Shown: positions 47,106 through 57,500 of the stretch, piece by piece
How the letters are laid out: each line of letters starts with the position of its first letter
Position numbering within the stretch: position 1 is the first letter of the stretch
NCBI RefSeq assembly: GCF_001570545.1
Contig: NZ_BBXD01000012.1
Coordinates: 89,194 to 153,193 of the forward strand
Length of the DNA: 64,000 bases
Reading direction: 5' to 3'
DNA from: Herbidospora mongoliensis
GTDB lineage: Bacteria; Actinomycetota; Actinomycetes; Streptosporangiales; Streptosporangiaceae
The notes under the pieces: generated by a model
The model's input: only the letters and a program-made list of their open reading frames with translations
What the model was told of the DNA's origin: nothing
Databases searched by the model: none
Program-made: the position numbers and the translations under genes

Positions 47106-47834
47106 TCAGCGGGTGGGGCTGGTCTGGTCTCCGTAGGGAGCAGGGAGGGTGTAGACGAGCCGGAACTGGTCGCACGGAATGATCACGTCGCTGGTCTCCA
47201 CGGGTTTGTCGCCCGCCCAGTGGGTGCGTTCCACGTGGAGCACGTGAACACCGGCGGGGAGGTCCAGTACGTCGCTTTCCACGGGTTGGGGGACCCGTGC
47301 GTACACGTGTTCGGTCACCTCGGTCAGCTTCAGGCCGTTGCCGCCGAGGCGGTGGGCGACCTGGGTGATGTCGTCGGTGCCGTCGTTGTAGACGACGGGT
47401 TCGTACGACACCGCCAGCTGCACGGGCTTGCCGTCGCTGCGATAGACGATGCGCGTTCTCGTGACGGGGGATTGGGCGGCGATGCGCAGGCGTATGGCGA
47501 TGTCGGGCCTGGCCTCGGCGGAATCGGTCTTGACGTCACACGTCGGGCGGCGCCCGATGGCGTGCATGTCGGTCGAGAAGTGGGCCTGTGCACGGTGGAG
47601 CGGGAGCAGGTCCGGCCGTTGGCGGACCCGATGGCCCGACCCGACGCGGCCGATGATCAACCCTTCTTGGGCCAGCACTCGAAGCGCGTGGCGGGCGGCG
47701 GTTTCGCCCACTCCGTACTTCCTAGTGATCTGGTGCCGCGAGGGAATCGGCGCTCCGGGTTGCAACAGGCCCTCCGTTATCTGACGGCGGAGGTCTTCGA
47801 CAACACGCAGGTAAACCGGATCGGAGTTGGCCAC
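47106..47834 (-). CDS. GntR-family regulator, HutC/UTRA subfamily
   Basis: The product is 242 aa from a GTG. The winged helix is at about 5-75 (VYLRVVEDLRRQI, GAPIPSRHQITRKYGVGETAARHALRVLAQEGL, GSGHRV) and a UTRA domain at about 90-230 (VTRTRIVYRSDGKPVQLAVSYEP, VLHVERTHWAGDKPVETSDVIIP). Such regulators are frequent in actinomycetes next to small HATPase genes. It is divergent from the ATP-binding protein gene across a 119-bp spacer that contains the short inverted repeat AGTTG/CAACT near 47909-47924. Confidence 0.88.
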   Translation of the reverse strand: MANSDPVYLRVVEDLRRQITEGLLQPGAPIPSRHQITRKYGVGETAARHALRVLAQEGLIIGRVGSGHRVRQRPDLLPLHRAQAHFSTDMHAIGRRPTCDVKTDSAEARPDIAIRLRIAAQSPVTRTRIVYRSDGKPVQLAVSYEPVVYNDGTDDITQVAHRLGGNGLKLTEVTEHVYARVPQPVESDVLDLPAGVHVLHVERTHWAGDKPVETSDVIIPCDQFRLVYTLPAPYGDQTSPTR

Positions 47835-47953
47835 TTATCCATCCTTGGACTGTAAAGCGTTAATTCCGATCCTCCCGTATCCGATGCACAACCCAGAGTA
47901 ATGGCCATCAGTTGTGATTCCAACTTTACTCACGACCTGTGGAGGATCCTGTC

Positions 47954-48502
47954 GTGGATCGTCATACTTTGTCCCTGCCTGGACGGCCCTCGATGGCAGC
48001 CGTGGCCAGGGCATTCGTCCGGCGCTACCTCGATGGGCACCCACTCGCCCATGATGCCGAGGTCATCGTTTCCGAGTTCTTCTCGAATGCCATTCGCTAT
48101 AGCAAAAGCCTCGATGGCGGTATTGTCCGCATTTGCGTTATTAAGATGGAACGCTCCATTCGTATAGAAGTGACTGATTCTGGCGGTGGGGTTGACGTAC
48201 CGAGGGAGAAACGCCCTTTGCCCGGCGACGAACACGGCCGCGGCCTCGGGATCGTCCGCTCGATGGCCACGGCCTGGGGACATGAGGGTCTGGGAGATGT
48301 GTACGTCACCTCGTGGGCGCAGCTCGACGATCCTGCGGCCTGGCTTCGTCCACTCCCGCAGATCGGGCCCGGCTGGTGCCCGTCCGTGTCGGATCCCCTG
48401 CGCGACCTTTCGCTGGGCGTCGTCGGAGCGATCTCGCCGGGCGACTTACTGAGGGGTGTGCGGCCGGCGTCGTCCACCGAATTCCACCGGCGTGACCAGT
48501 AG
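47954..48502 (+). CDS. HATPase-type ATP-binding protein (anti-sigma regulatory factor-like)
   Basis: The product is 182 aa from the GTG at 47954, chosen because GGAGG (47941-47945) lies 8 bp before it; an in-frame GTG at 47939 has none. The GHKL ATP-binding fold shows EVIVSEFFSNAIRYS (N box), EVTDSGGGVD (G1) and GRGLGIVRSMA (G2). This type resembles SpoIIAB/RsbW kinases, but orphan copies are abundant in actinomycetes and mostly uncharacterised. The C-terminal 60 residues are not part of the fold. It is paired divergently with the GntR regulator. Confidence 0.82.
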   Translation: MDRHTLSLPGRPSMAAVARAFVRRYLDGHPLAHDAEVIVSEFFSNAIRYSKSLDGGIVRICVIKMERSIRIEVTDSGGGVDVPREKRPLPGDEHGRGLGIVRSMATAWGHEGLGDVYVTSWAQLDDPAAWLRPLPQIGPGWCPSVSDPLRDLSLGVVGAISPGDLLRGVRPASSTEFHRRDQ

Positions 48503-48914
48503 GAGGCGCGCCCGATTCAGCATGGCCGTATCCAGTACACGGAGGACGGGTTTCGGGCCCCTTATTCGACCGATTTTGGACTACTCGCACAGCCGGATGT
48601 GGTGTCCCGGAGGAGTTCCGGATGGCCGTTTCTCGCGTCCCGAATGTAGGCGGGATCTGGGCCATGCCCGTTTCTTGAAATTCCGGATCCAGTGGGTGGC
48701 TCGCTGGACTCCAACTCATGTCCCGAAATTTCGGTACGGAAGGATGCGCGTGGGTGCCGCCTCGCCTGTGGATGTCACGAAATTTCGGGCGTGGTGAGGC
48801 TGATTGGGCGGCCGTCGCGGCACGGGTTCGTACCCGACGGCTCAAAGCCTGGAGGAATCAGGCTCCAAGGCGTCGCGGGTCTCCCTGGTGGTCGCGAAGA
48901 TCGAGCAGGTCAGG
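48503..48914. other. 412-bp convergent spacer with short tandem repeats
   Basis: Between the HATPase gene and the ArsR-SRPBCC gene no credible frame exists. It contains GAAATTYCGG repeats (entered separately) and, near 48906-48923, four tandem CAGGT units at the edge of the next gene. Nothing else is recognised. Confidence 0.6.
48677..48788. repeat. GAAATTTCGG tandem repeats with palindromic centres
   Basis: GAAATTYCGG starts at 48677, 48725 and 48779, giving intervals of 48 and 54 bp. The second lies in the perfect palindrome CCGAAATTTCGG (48723-48734) and the third in CGAAATTTCG (48778-48787). Intervening sequence (GTGGGTG, CTCGC, ATGTC) also repeats. They resemble multiple binding sites for one dimeric protein. 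Confidence 0.75.
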
Positions 48915-49757
48915 TCAGGTCAGGTTCGGGAGGGGCTCGCCTGTTTCCAGGAGGGTCTTCAGGTTGGAGAGGATCGAGGGCCAGCCCTGGCTGATCTCCG
49001 GGAGGATGGCGCTGCCCTTCATGAAGTCGTCATGGATGACCGTGAGTTTCACCAGTTCACCCATCGGTTCCAGGGTGAAGGTCACCTTCGAGCGCGGCTC
49101 CGCGCGCCAGGCGGTCAGTTGCTCTCCGCCCAGGTCGACGGCCTTGGCGAAGTCGTCGGTGAGGGTGTGCCAGGCGTAGGCGAGCCGTTCGAACGGCTTG
49201 GACTCCAAGACCACCTGGTGGTCCGGATCGTCCATGATCACATCGCCCATTCCCCACACGACGGGCGCGCCGACCTCCCATGTCGATTCGAGTGAGATGC
49301 CCCAGTACTGCCTGGTGAACTCCGGTGTCGTGAGGGCCTCCCACAGGCGCTCGGGGGTCGTTTTGATGTACGTCGTGTAGGCGAACTCGGTTGAGGTCAT
49401 GGGCGCCTGCTCCAATGCGGTTTTGAGGTCGGCCAGGGCGCTCGCCCTGGCTCTCGCGTACCGGCCGAGCCAGCGGTCGGCGATTGCGTTGACGGGTTCG
49501 GCGTTCAGGTAGTGGAGTTTTTCGCGGCCTCGCCTGGTCGTGGTGATCAGGCCGGCCGACTCCAGGACGGCCAGGTGCTTGCTCACCGACTGGCGGGCCA
49601 TCGTCAGGCCGTCACACAACTGACGCAGGGTCTGGCCGTTCACGGCGTTGAGCCGGTCGAGCAACTTCCGGCGGCTGGGGTCGGCCAGAGCTCGGAAAAC
49701 ACCGTCGAAGGCCTCGTCGTCCACGCCATCGAACGATAGGCAGCCATCTGGCTGCAT
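48915..49757 (-). CDS. ArsR-family regulator fused to an SRPBCC (AHSA1-like) domain
   Basis: The product is 280 aa from the ATG at 49757. Residues 14-100 are an ArsR winged helix (VFRALADPSRRKLLDRLNAVNGQTLRQLCDGL, ARQSVSKHLAVLESAGLI, GREKLHYLN). Residues about 118-275 are an SRPBCC hydrophobic-cavity domain (YTTYIKTTPERLWEALTTPEFTRQYWGI, SKPFERLAYAWH, GWPSILSNLKTLLETGE). Such fusions are thought to be one-component regulators in which the SRPBCC part senses a hydrophobic ligand. No ribosome binding site is visible, so the message may be leaderless. It is divergent from dapA. Confidence 0.88.
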   Translation of the reverse strand: MQPDGCLSFDGVDDEAFDGVFRALADPSRRKLLDRLNAVNGQTLRQLCDGLTMARQSVSKHLAVLESAGLITTTRRGREKLHYLNAEPVNAIADRWLGRYARARASALADLKTALEQAPMTSTEFAYTTYIKTTPERLWEALTTPEFTRQYWGISLESTWEVGAPVVWGMGDVIMDDPDHQVVLESKPFERLAYAWHTLTDDFAKAVDLGGEQLTAWRAEPRSKVTFTLEPMGELVKLTVIHDDFMKGSAILPEISQGWPSILSNLKTLLETGEPLPNLT

Positions 49758-49823
49758 GTCAACGCGGGAAAATATCTTCCAAGAGTCTGTAACGCGGCCG
49801 TAAGACAGCTCGATTGAGGGATA

Positions 49824-50874
<1,051 letters not shown>

Positions 50875-50912
50875 GTGCTGCTGGTTACACCCCATGATCT
50901 CGGGGTGCGTGT

Positions 50913-52598
50913 ATGAGTCATCCCCATCCGGAACTGGGTCCGCCTCCGGCCCTACCCGAAGGAGGCTTGCGGATCGTCGCCCTGGGCGGGCTCGGGGAGA
51001 TCGGCCGCAACATGGCGGTCTTCGAATACGAAGGCCGGTTGCTGATCGTCGACTGCGGGGTCTTGTTCCCCGAGGTCGACCAGCCCGGGGTCGACCTGAT
51101 CCTGCCCGACTTCGAATACATCCGCGATCGCCTCGACAAGATCGAGGCCGTCGTCCTGACCCACGCCCATGAAGACCACATCGGCGCGGTGCCCTACCTG
51201 CTTCGCGAGCGGCGTGACATCCCGCTCGTCGGGGCCAAGCTGACGCTTGGGCTGATCGAGGCCAAGCTGACCGAGCACCGCATCCAGCCGGTCACGGTGG
51301 AAGTGGTCGAGGGGGAGCGGCGCCGGTTCGGGCCGTTCGAGCTGGAGTTCTTCGCGGTCAACCACTCGATCCCCGACGCGCTCGCGGTCGCCGTGCGGAC
51401 CCCCGCCGGCATCGTCCTGCACACCGGCGACTTCAAGATGGACCAGCTGCCGATGGACGGCCGCCTCACCGACCTGGGCGGATTCGCCCGGCTCGGGGCC
51501 GAGGGCGTCGACCTGCTGATGTCCGACTCGACCAACGCCGAGGTGTCCGGGTTCGTCACCAGCGAGCGTGACATCGCGCCGGTGATCGACGACGTGATCC
51601 GGGTCGCGGACAAGCGCATCATCGTGGCCTGCTTCGCGTCCCACATCCACCGCGTGCAGCAGGTCGTCGACGCGGCCCAGAAGCACGGCCGCAAGATCGC
51701 CCTGGTCGGGCGGTCGATGGTCCGGAACATGGGGGTGGCCCGAGAGCTGGGTTACCTCAAGGTCCCGGCCGGGCTGCTGGTCGACTCGCGGGAGATCGAG
51801 GAGTGGCCGCCGGAAGACGTCGTCCTCATCTGCACCGGTTCGCAGGGCGAGCCGATGGCGGCGCTGTCCCGCATGGCCAACCGCGACCACCCGATCCGCA
51901 TCGCCGAGGGCGACACGGTGCTGCTGGCATCGTCGCTGGTCCCCGGCAACGAGACGGCGGTCAACAAGGTCATCAACGGCCTGACCCGGTGGGGCGCCAA
52001 GGTCGTGCACAAGGGCAACGCCCTGGTGCACGTGTCCGGCCACGCCGCCGCCGGCGAGCTGATGTATGTGCTCAACGCCACCAAGCCGTCGAACTTCATG
52101 CCCGTCCACGGGGAGTGGCGCCACCTGCGCGCCCACGCGAAGCTCGCGCGGCTGACCGGCGTGCCCGAGGAGAACATCGTCATCGCCGAAGACGGGGTCG
52201 TGGTCGACCTGGTCGACGGTCAGGCGAAGGTGACCGGTGCGGTTCCGGCCGGATACGTCTTCGTCGACGGCACCTCGGTCGGCGACATCACCGAGGTGGC
52301 GCTGAAAGACCGGCGCATCCTGGGTGACGAGGGCTTCATCTCGATCGTGGTGGTCGTCGACTCGACCACCGGCCGCCTCACCGGCGGTCCGGAGATCACG
52401 GCGCGCGGCTCGGGCATCGACCCCGACTCGCTCGACGCGGTGATCCCCCAGATCGAAAAGGCGCTGCAGGAGACCGCGGCGGCCGGCGTGGCCGACGTAC
52501 AGCAGATCCGTCGCATCCTGCGCCGCACCGTCGGCCGCTGGGTGAGCGACACCTACCGCAGGCGTCCGATGATCATCCCGGTGGTCGTGGAAGCCTGA
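50913..52598 (+). CDS. rnj: Ribonuclease J
   Basis: The product is 561 aa. The metallo-beta-lactamase core shows THAHEDHIGAVPYL (about 83-96), HTGDFKMD, and ACFASHIHRVQQ of the beta-CASP domain. HVSGHAAAGELMYVL and FMPVHGEWRHLRAHAKLA are diagnostic for RNase J. The C-terminal domain is complete. The enzyme combines endonuclease and 5'-3' exonuclease activity and matures or decays mRNA and rRNA, complementing PNPase encoded upstream. A strong terminator follows. Confidence 0.96.
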   Translation: MSHPHPELGPPPALPEGGLRIVALGGLGEIGRNMAVFEYEGRLLIVDCGVLFPEVDQPGVDLILPDFEYIRDRLDKIEAVVLTHAHEDHIGAVPYLLRERRDIPLVGAKLTLGLIEAKLTEHRIQPVTVEVVEGERRRFGPFELEFFAVNHSIPDALAVAVRTPAGIVLHTGDFKMDQLPMDGRLTDLGGFARLGAEGVDLLMSDSTNAEVSGFVTSERDIAPVIDDVIRVADKRIIVACFASHIHRVQQVVDAAQKHGRKIALVGRSMVRNMGVARELGYLKVPAGLLVDSREIEEWPPEDVVLICTGSQGEPMAALSRMANRDHPIRIAEGDTVLLASSLVPGNETAVNKVINGLTRWGAKVVHKGNALVHVSGHAAAGELMYVLNATKPSNFMPVHGEWRHLRAHAKLARLTGVPEENIVIAEDGVVVDLVDGQAKVTGAVPAGYVFVDGTSVGDITEVALKDRRILGDEGFISIVVVVDSTTGRLTGGPEITARGSGIDPDSLDAVIPQIEKALQETAAAGVADVQQIRRILRRTVGRWVSDTYRRRPMIIPVVVEA

Positions 52599-52607
52599 CC
52601 CGAACGC

Positions 52608-52650
52608 CACAGTGGCCCTTTCCCGAAAGGGAAGGGCCACTGTGTTGTCA
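52608..52650 (+). terminator. Intrinsic terminator after rnj
   Basis: 52608-52624 and 52629-52644 form a 16-bp stem with a single bulge around GAAA, followed by TTGTC. It starts 9 bp past the rnj stop. Confidence 0.85.
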
Positions 52651-52732
52651 CGTCGAGAGCCGGGCGAGAGCTCCAGCCCTTCCACGGGCCGCGATGGATG
52701 CGGCGAGGCGCCCGCTTTAAAAGCCAAAGCCT

Positions 52733-52810
52733 CTTCATCCGTTACGGCTCCGCCTGGCCGGCACCGCCCACCACCGCCTGCCCCCACCGCATCCGGCGCC
52801 AAGCGGCCGC
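52733..52810. repeat. Dispersed repeat, copy B
   Basis: This shares CCGTTACGGCTCC, CCGGCACCGCCC and ATCCGGCGCCAA with 26849-26925 in the same order and spacing class, with small indels. Here the 13-bp hairpin of copy A is lost. It sits between two terminators in the rnj-MFS convergent spacer. Confidence 0.65.
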
Positions 52811-52885
52811 GATCCATCCCGCCGCAACGACGGCTTTCCGGGGCGGCACATCAAGGCGTCACCGAACTTCCGGCAAGACACGGAG

Positions 52886-52914
52886 AACGGCCCTTCCCCC
52901 GTGGGAGGGCCGTT
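52886..52914 (-). terminator. Terminator of the first MFS gene
   Basis: AACGGCCCT-TCCC (52886-52898) and GGGAGGGCCGTT (52903-52914) pair around a 4-nt loop with one extra base. On the minus strand it lies 10 bp after the MFS stop and is followed by CTCCGTG. Confidence 0.65.
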
Positions 52915-52923
52915 TCCTCGTGA

Positions 52924-54486
52924 TCAGTGGACGGGCTGCTCGACGTGGCCGGTGTCGTCGAGGATGACCTCGGGGATCTCCTTCGGGGTGCCGCGCAGGG
53001 CCCACAGGCAGGCGAGGGCCAGGACGATCATGGTGATTCCGCCGACCATGAGGGTCGAGTGCATCGAGTCGACGTAGGTGCGCTGGGCGGCCTCCAGGAG
53101 TTGGGCGCCGATCGAGGTGGGGAGCAGGGACGCCACGTGGACGGCGCCGCCGAGCGACTCGCCTGCCACGGTGGCGGCGTCGGCGGGGACTCCGCTCGGG
53201 ATGATCAGGTTTCCGGTGTAGAGGCCGCCGAGGATGCTGCCCAGGATGGCGATGCCGAGTGCGCCGCCGACCTCGGTCGCGGTCTCGGAGATGGCGGACG
53301 CCGCTCCGGCGCGCTCCCGTGGCACCGATGCGATGATCGTGTCGTTCGTCACGGCGAAGGTGAAGCCCATGCCGAGGCCGGCGATCGCCATCGGGATGAG
53401 CATGAAGCCGTAGCTGGTGTCGACGTCGATCAGGCCGTAGAGGAAGAATCCGATCGAGGTCAGGGCGAGGCCCAGCGCGACCATCTTGGCCCGGCCCAGG
53501 GCCATGACCAGGGCGCCGGCGAAGCCGCCGGCGATCGCGGCGCCGATGCCGCCCGGGAGGCCCGCCAGGCCGGCGATCAGCGGGGACCAGCCACGGACGA
53601 GCTGGAAGTACTGGGCGAAGGCCACCGAGATCGACAGCATGCCGAAGATGATCGCCACGTTGGCGCCGACGGCGCCGGAGAAGGCGCGGACCTTGAACAG
53701 CCGCACGTCGATCAGGGGCTCGGACAGCTTGGTCTGACGGCGGACGAACACGACGAAGGCGATCAGGCCGAGCGCGGCGGAGATCCAGACTGCCGGGTCG
53801 GCGATGCCGTCGTGGGCGGCGACCTTGATGGCGTACACGATCGAGATGACGCCGACGATCGACAGCGGGACGCTGACGATGTCCAGGCGGCCGGGGCGGG
53901 GGTTGCGCGATTCGGGCAGGACGAGCGCGCCGCCGATGACCAGGGCGATCGTGATCGGGACGTTGATCAGGAAGACCGAACCCCACCAGAAGTGGGCGAG
54001 CAGGGCGCCGCCGGCCACCGGGCCGATGGCGAAACCGAGAGCCGAGACGCTGCTCCAGATGCCGACGGCGGAGGTGCGCTCCTTCGGGTCGGTGAAGACG
54101 TTGCGGATGATCGACAAAGTGGACGGCATGATGGTCGCGCCGGCCACGCCCAGCAGCGCCCTGGCGGCGATCAGCAACTCGGGAGTGGGGGCGTAGGCGG
54201 TCACTGCGGACGCGGCGCCGAAAGCGACGGTGCCGATCAGCAGGAGCTTCTTGCGGCCGATGCGGTCACCGATGTTGCCGAACGTGATCAGCAGGCCGGC
54301 CAGGGCGAAACCGTAGGCGTCCAGGATCCAGAGCAACTGGGTCGCGGACGGGGTCATGTCCTCGACCAGTCGCGGGGTGGCCATGTGGAGAACGGTCATG
54401 TCAAGGGCGAGCAGCAGCATCGCGAGGCACGAGATGACCAGCGTGCCCCACTTCTTCCCGGCGGTGACGGGGGTGGTGGAAGTCAT
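52924..54486 (-). CDS. MFS drug-efflux transporter, DHA2 (14-helix) family
   Basis: The product is 520 aa from the ATG at 54486; upstream in-frame codons add only a polar segment. Motif A is GNIGDRIGRKKLLLIG, motif C-like GVAGATIMPSTLSIIRNVF follows, and LDAYGFALAGLLITFG precedes. About 14 membrane helices are present. DHA2 pumps export drugs or dyes by proton antiport. The adjacent AfsR-like gene lies 82 bp upstream on the same strand and may regulate it. Confidence 0.9.
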   Translation of the reverse strand: MTSTTPVTAGKKWGTLVISCLAMLLLALDMTVLHMATPRLVEDMTPSATQLLWILDAYGFALAGLLITFGNIGDRIGRKKLLLIGTVAFGAASAVTAYAPTPELLIAARALLGVAGATIMPSTLSIIRNVFTDPKERTSAVGIWSSVSALGFAIGPVAGGALLAHFWWGSVFLINVPITIALVIGGALVLPESRNPRPGRLDIVSVPLSIVGVISIVYAIKVAAHDGIADPAVWISAALGLIAFVVFVRRQTKLSEPLIDVRLFKVRAFSGAVGANVAIIFGMLSISVAFAQYFQLVRGWSPLIAGLAGLPGGIGAAIAGGFAGALVMALGRAKMVALGLALTSIGFFLYGLIDVDTSYGFMLIPMAIAGLGMGFTFAVTNDTIIASVPRERAGAASAISETATEVGGALGIAILGSILGGLYTGNLIIPSGVPADAATVAGESLGGAVHVASLLPTSIGAQLLEAAQRTYVDSMHSTLMVGGITMIVLALACLWALRGTPKEIPEVILDDTGHVEQPVH

Positions 54487-54568
54487 GGCCCCAGCCTCAA
54501 GGAGGCCGCTGACCTGCGGCTGACTGCGCACTGACGCCGCTGACAGAACGCTGACGGAGTCCTGACGG

Positions 54569-57500
54569 TCAGCTGGGTGGGGAGAGTTCCAGGACGACGG
54601 GGATGAGGCGGTCTTTCGGCATGGACAGGCCTCTCGCGTGGGCGGCGGCGAACGTCGCTTCGCCCAAGATCGCGCGGCAGCGGGAGACCAGTCTCATCGG
54701 GTCGGGTTCGTCGCTGGGGAGGCCCTCGCGGAGGGCGGTGCTGATGCCGAGGAGGGCCGCCGCGCCTGTCGGGTCGTCGCGGAGGAGGACGGCGCCGGCC
54801 AGGCCTTCGGTGACGCGGGCGGCCTGGAGGCGGTTGCGCTGGACGTACACCGAGGAGAGGGCCTGGCGGTGGTGGTGTTCGGCGCTGTCGGGGTCGCCTT
54901 CGCCGTAGGCGGTCCAGCCCAGGGTGAGGTGGGCGGCGACGCGGATCTCGTCGAGGCTGAACCAGTCGCCGCCGCTCTCGGTCAGGTCGGTGAGGACCTG
55001 TTCGGTGAGTTTCCTGGCCTCGGACAGGGAGCCGTGCAGGCGGGCCAGGTCGGCCAGGCCGATGTGGGCGCGGCCGATCAGCTCGATCGCGCCGGCGTGG
55101 CGGGCGAGTTCGGCGGCGTGGGAGAAGTCGGTGTGGGCGCGGGCGCGCATCTCCGGGGCCGCCGCGCCCGATCGTTCGGACAGGACCAGGGTGTTCTGCG
55201 CCCGGCGGCAGAGCAGGTCGGCGATGTCGACGGTGGTGCCCAGGGTCTGGACCAGGTCGAGGGCCTGGCTGATGAGGTCGAGGGACTCCTGGCGGCGGCC
55301 GGTCCACTCGGCGATGTCGGCCAGGCCCGTGAGGGCCATGGCCATGCCCCAGCGGTCGCCGATCTTGGTGAATCCCGTCAGCGACGGGAGGAGGTGTTCC
55401 TCGGCCCGGCCGGGATCGCCGTCGAACAGGGCCAGCAGACCCCAGCCGAACCGGGACAGGGCGCGCGTCCACGGGTCGAGGTCGAAGGTGGCCTGGATGG
55501 CGATCAGTTCCTCGGCCATGGCCGGATCGGGCGGGCCGACGGCCTGGGACCAGAGCACCCAGAGCAGCGGCTGGCGGTTGGGCGCCCGGAATCCTTCCAT
55601 CCAGGCGGCGACGCGCTCGACCTGGGGGCGCAACTCGGGGGTGGGGCCACCGCCGACGATCGCGCTGAGGACGCACAGGGCGAGCTCTTCGGACATCTCG
55701 GGTTCCGGGCCCAGACGGGTCAGGAGTTCGCGGGCGCAGGCGTCCGACTCGCTGCGCAGGCCGCGCAGCCACCAGAAGCCGGTCAGGCCGGAGAACAGCA
55801 GCAGCGCGTCGCCGGGGTCGGCCCGGCGGAAGGCGGCCAGCAGGTTCTCGTGGTCGGCGTCCATCCGGCGCAGCCAGTCGAGTTGGCCGCCCGTGCGCAG
55901 GTGGGGGTCGGCGGTCGTGACGAAGTCGAGGAAGTAGGCGACGTGGGCCTGGCGGAGCCGTTCCACCTCGCCCGCTTCGGCGAGTTGTTCGGCGCAGAAC
56001 GCCCGGATCGTGTCGAGCATCCGGTAGTGGGTTCCGGCGACCTCGATGAGCGACTTGTCGGCCAGGCCCGCGAGCAGGTCGAGGACATCGTGCGCGGGCA
56101 GGCCGCAGACCTCCTGCGCCGCTTTCAGCGTCGCGCCGCCGCGGAAGACGGTCAGGCGGCGGGCGAGGGTCCGTTCGTCGTCGTCGAGCAGGTCCCAGCT
56201 CCAGGCGATCACGGCGCGCAGGGTGCGGTGTCTGGGTTCTGCGGTACGGCTGCCGCGGGCCAGCACGGCGAACGGGTCGGTCGCGTCGGCTATGTCCGTC
56301 ACCGGGAGCGTGCGGACCCTGGCCGCGGCGAGTTCGATCGCCAGCGGCAGCCCGTCGAGGGCGCGGCAGATCCTGACCACGGCGTCGAGTTCGCTCGCGT
56401 GGGCCGTCTCCCAGAAGCCCGGTTTCACGGCGGCGGCGCGGTCGGCGAACAGACGTACAGAGGGGTAGGAGAGGGCGTCGGCGGGGTCGATGCCCGACGG
56501 CGGGAGGGCCAGCGGCGGGATCGGGCGCAGGCGCTCGCCGGTGATGGCGAGGGGTTCGCGGCTGGTGGCCAGGATCCGCAGGCCGGGACAGGCGGCCAGC
56601 AGGCGTCCGGCGAAGGCGGCGGCGGCCTCGACGAGGTGTTCGCAGTTGTCCAGGACGATGAGGATCGGGCGGTCGCCGATGCCGGCCGCGATGCGGTGGA
56701 ACGGGTCGGTGACCGGCTGCGCGTCCTGCCGTAGCAGGCGTCCTTCCCGCAGGCCGAGCGTGCTGAGGACGGCCTGGGGAAGCTCGGCGCCGTCGGCCAG
56801 GGCGGAGAGTTCGACGAAGTAGACGGGGGTGTCGACGTGGGCGCAGGCCTCGGCGGCAAGGCGGGTCTTGCCGGTGCCGCCGGGGCCGGTCAGGGTGACC
56901 AGACGGGCGGTGGAGACCAGTTCGCGGATCGCGGCGAGTTCGGTGTCCCGGCCGACCAGGTCGGTCAGCAGAGTGGGGACGCCGACGCGCTCGTGAGATT
57001 TCGGGCTGTGCGGGGACGAGCCTGACGAGTCGGCCGTCTGTCCGGAGGCGACACGCGTGTCCCCGGCAAGGGCGGTAAGCGCGGATCCGTGCGGCGTCGT
57101 ATCGAAGGGGGCCGACTGGCCTTCGCCGCGTAGGACAGCCATGTAGGCGGCCGTCAGTTCCGGTGAGGGCGTCGTGCCGAGTTCCTCGTCGAGGAGACGT
57201 CGGGCCTCTTCGTAGGCGGTCAGGGCCTCGGCGGGGCGGCCCAGGGCGGCCAGCACTCTGATGTGGCGGGCGCGCAGGCCCTCGTGGAGGGGGTGGCGGG
57301 AGATCATCTCGGGCAGGCCGGGGATGATCTCCGTGCCGGTGAGAAGGGCGGGGATCGCCTCCTGGGCGTCGATCATCCCGAGGAAGCTGGTCAGGTGGAG
57401 TTCGGTCAGGCGGGCCGCGGCGGGGGCCAGGGTGTCGGGGAGGCCGTCGAGGGCGGGGCCGCGCCACAGGGACAGGGCCTCGGTGAAGTGGCCCGCGGCG

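Noticed and set aside
48906-48923. Four CAGGT units as a separate functional repeat
   Set aside because: They overlap the last codons of the ArsR-SRPBCC gene and are short enough to be simple slippage.
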